6,110 bases of DNA from the NCBI GenBank assembly GCA_010025655.1, contig RGSV01000068.1:1-6110 (forward strand), given 5' to 3'. Below, piece by piece: positions 5,580 through 6,110 of the stretch. The position numbers and the translations under genes are program-made. Under the pieces are notes generated by a model, which saw nothing but the letters and a program-made list of their open reading frames with translations, ran no database searches and was not told where the DNA came from. Position 1 is the stretch's first letter. Every line of letters starts with the position of its first letter. This DNA comes from Acidimicrobiia bacterium. Lineage in GTDB: Bacteria > Actinomycetota > Acidimicrobiia > Acidimicrobiales > Ilumatobacteraceae.

Positions 5580-6110
5580 TCAGCCTTGGGTGATGGAATC
5601 CATCGATGCGCGAACGGCCATGACGTAAGCATCGCCCGAAACCTGTTGCGACACCTGGGCGTGCTTCGACGACAATTCGTCAGCCGAACCCGCAGCAATG
5701 AACTGCACCGTGTCCCACGTGCGGCCGTCGCCGATAATCGTGCCTTCAGCAGCGAGATTGACCGCGTTCGGCAGTGCGCTGAACGCACCCGCTCGGTCGT
5801 CGGTGCGACGCACGATCATCAACACGTGGCGGTCATCATCGGTCTTTGGCCGACCGTGGTTGTCGAGTGAAGGGTTCTCGGGCCGGCAGCACACGATGAT
5901 GGTGCGCTGCATACCCGCAGCTTTGTGAACGTGCTTGTCGGCAAAGTCGCGTCGTGACTGCATCTCGATAAACGACTTGCGTGTGGCGTAGCGAACGATC
6001 GCGATGCGATCCCAATCTTCGTCTCCTGCTCGATTTTTGACGACATCGCCGACGAAGACGATCGTTGCGCCAATCTTGGCAAGAATTGATGACGGGTTGT
6101 AGCGGTCGTC
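5580..6110 (-). CDS. C-terminal part of tandem DUF1330-like (dimeric alpha-beta barrel) protein, cut by right edge
   Basis: The last 176 residues are present and the frame is open to position 6110, so the N-terminus lies outside. Residues 11-75 (numbered from the edge) look like a DUF1330/dimeric alpha-beta-barrel unit: KIGATIVFVGDVV, then DWDRIAIVRYATRKSFIEM (32-50) and RRDFADKHVHKAAGMQRTII (53-72). After a polar linker (78-92, PENPSLDNHGRPKTDDD roughly) a second similar unit follows: RHVLMIVRR (94-102), TWDTVQFIAAGSADELSSKH (131-150) and AYVMAVRASMD (161-171). The repeated W-D-x-(hydrophobic strand)-(A/T/S)-(K/D)-(S/E)-(helix) pattern in both halves suggests internal duplication. Such proteins are usually small soluble enzymes or binding proteins; no substrate is indicated. 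An internal ATG at 5963 exists but would cut the first unit. The TGA at 5580-5582 lies one base before the DUF2855 GTG, so the two are almost certainly one operon. Confidence 0.78.
   Translation of the reverse strand, partial: DDRYNPSSILAKIGATIVFVGDVVKNRAGDEDWDRIAIVRYATRKSFIEMQSRRDFADKHVHKAAGMQRTIIVCCRPENPSLDNHGRPKTDDDRHVLMIVRRTDDRAGAFSALPNAVNLAAEGTIIGDGRTWDTVQFIAAGSADELSSKHAQVSQQVSGDAYVMAVRASMDSITQG

Noticed and set aside
5033..5593. Plus-strand 186-codon open frame antisense to DUF2855
   Set aside because: It overlaps the conserved core of DUF2855 on the other strand and shows no recognisable domain or ribosome-binding site.

Overview
This is a GC-rich window with GTG as well as ATG starts and compact gene spacing. 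The gene families fit a high-GC actinobacterium; an Acidimicrobiia-type environmental lineage would suit them, but that is inference from gene content and composition, since no rRNA or other phylogenetic marker is present. I see no tRNA, rRNA, insertion sequence, CRISPR array, phage gene or origin. The content is that of an accessory oxidative-metabolism region, with five complete or right-edge-cut genes of recognisable type and two small proteins of unknown function.

Layout, left to right. (1) Positions 1-128, minus strand: the first 42 codons of an unidentified gene that runs off the left edge. (2) 129-284: an intergenic stretch with a short GC hairpin. (3) 285-1652, minus: a complete iron-dependent carotenoid cleavage oxygenase with all four metal-binding histidines. 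(4) 1749-2144, minus: a 131-residue protein of unknown function with an HCxxCDxxH cluster. (5) 2160-3788, minus: a 542-residue type I Baeyer-Villiger monooxygenase closely resembling phenylacetone monooxygenase. Genes 5, 4 and 3 read in that order and probably form one transcription unit; the first two are only 15 bases apart, and the second and third are separated by 96 bases, with a strong Shine-Dalgarno in front of the oxygenase. (6) 3789-3851: a 63-base divergent promoter region. (7) 3852-4451, plus: a 199-residue protein of unknown function. (8) 4452-4528: a short convergent gap. (9) 4529-5578, minus: a DUF2855 protein that looks like a divergent medium-chain dehydrogenase/reductase. (10) 5580 to the right edge, minus: the C-terminal part of a protein with two tandem DUF1330/dimeric alpha-beta-barrel-like modules, ending one base before the DUF2855 start.

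How they may work together (inference). A carotenoid oxygenase-family enzyme splits a C=C bond to give aldehydes or ketones, and a Baeyer-Villiger monooxygenase turns ketones into esters or lactones. The two in one unit suggest a catabolic or tailoring route for an apocarotenoid, stilbene or other unsaturated substrate. The DUF2855/DUF1330-like pair is a separate, tightly coupled unit of oxidoreductase-like and small-barrel proteins. No esterase, transporter or regulator is visible here, so the pathway, if any, would have to be completed outside the window.

The longest open frames of the Baeyer-Villiger monooxygenase and the 199-residue gene overlap antisense over almost 400 bases. This is an artefact of open GC-rich frames, and internal starts (3788 and 3852) resolve it.
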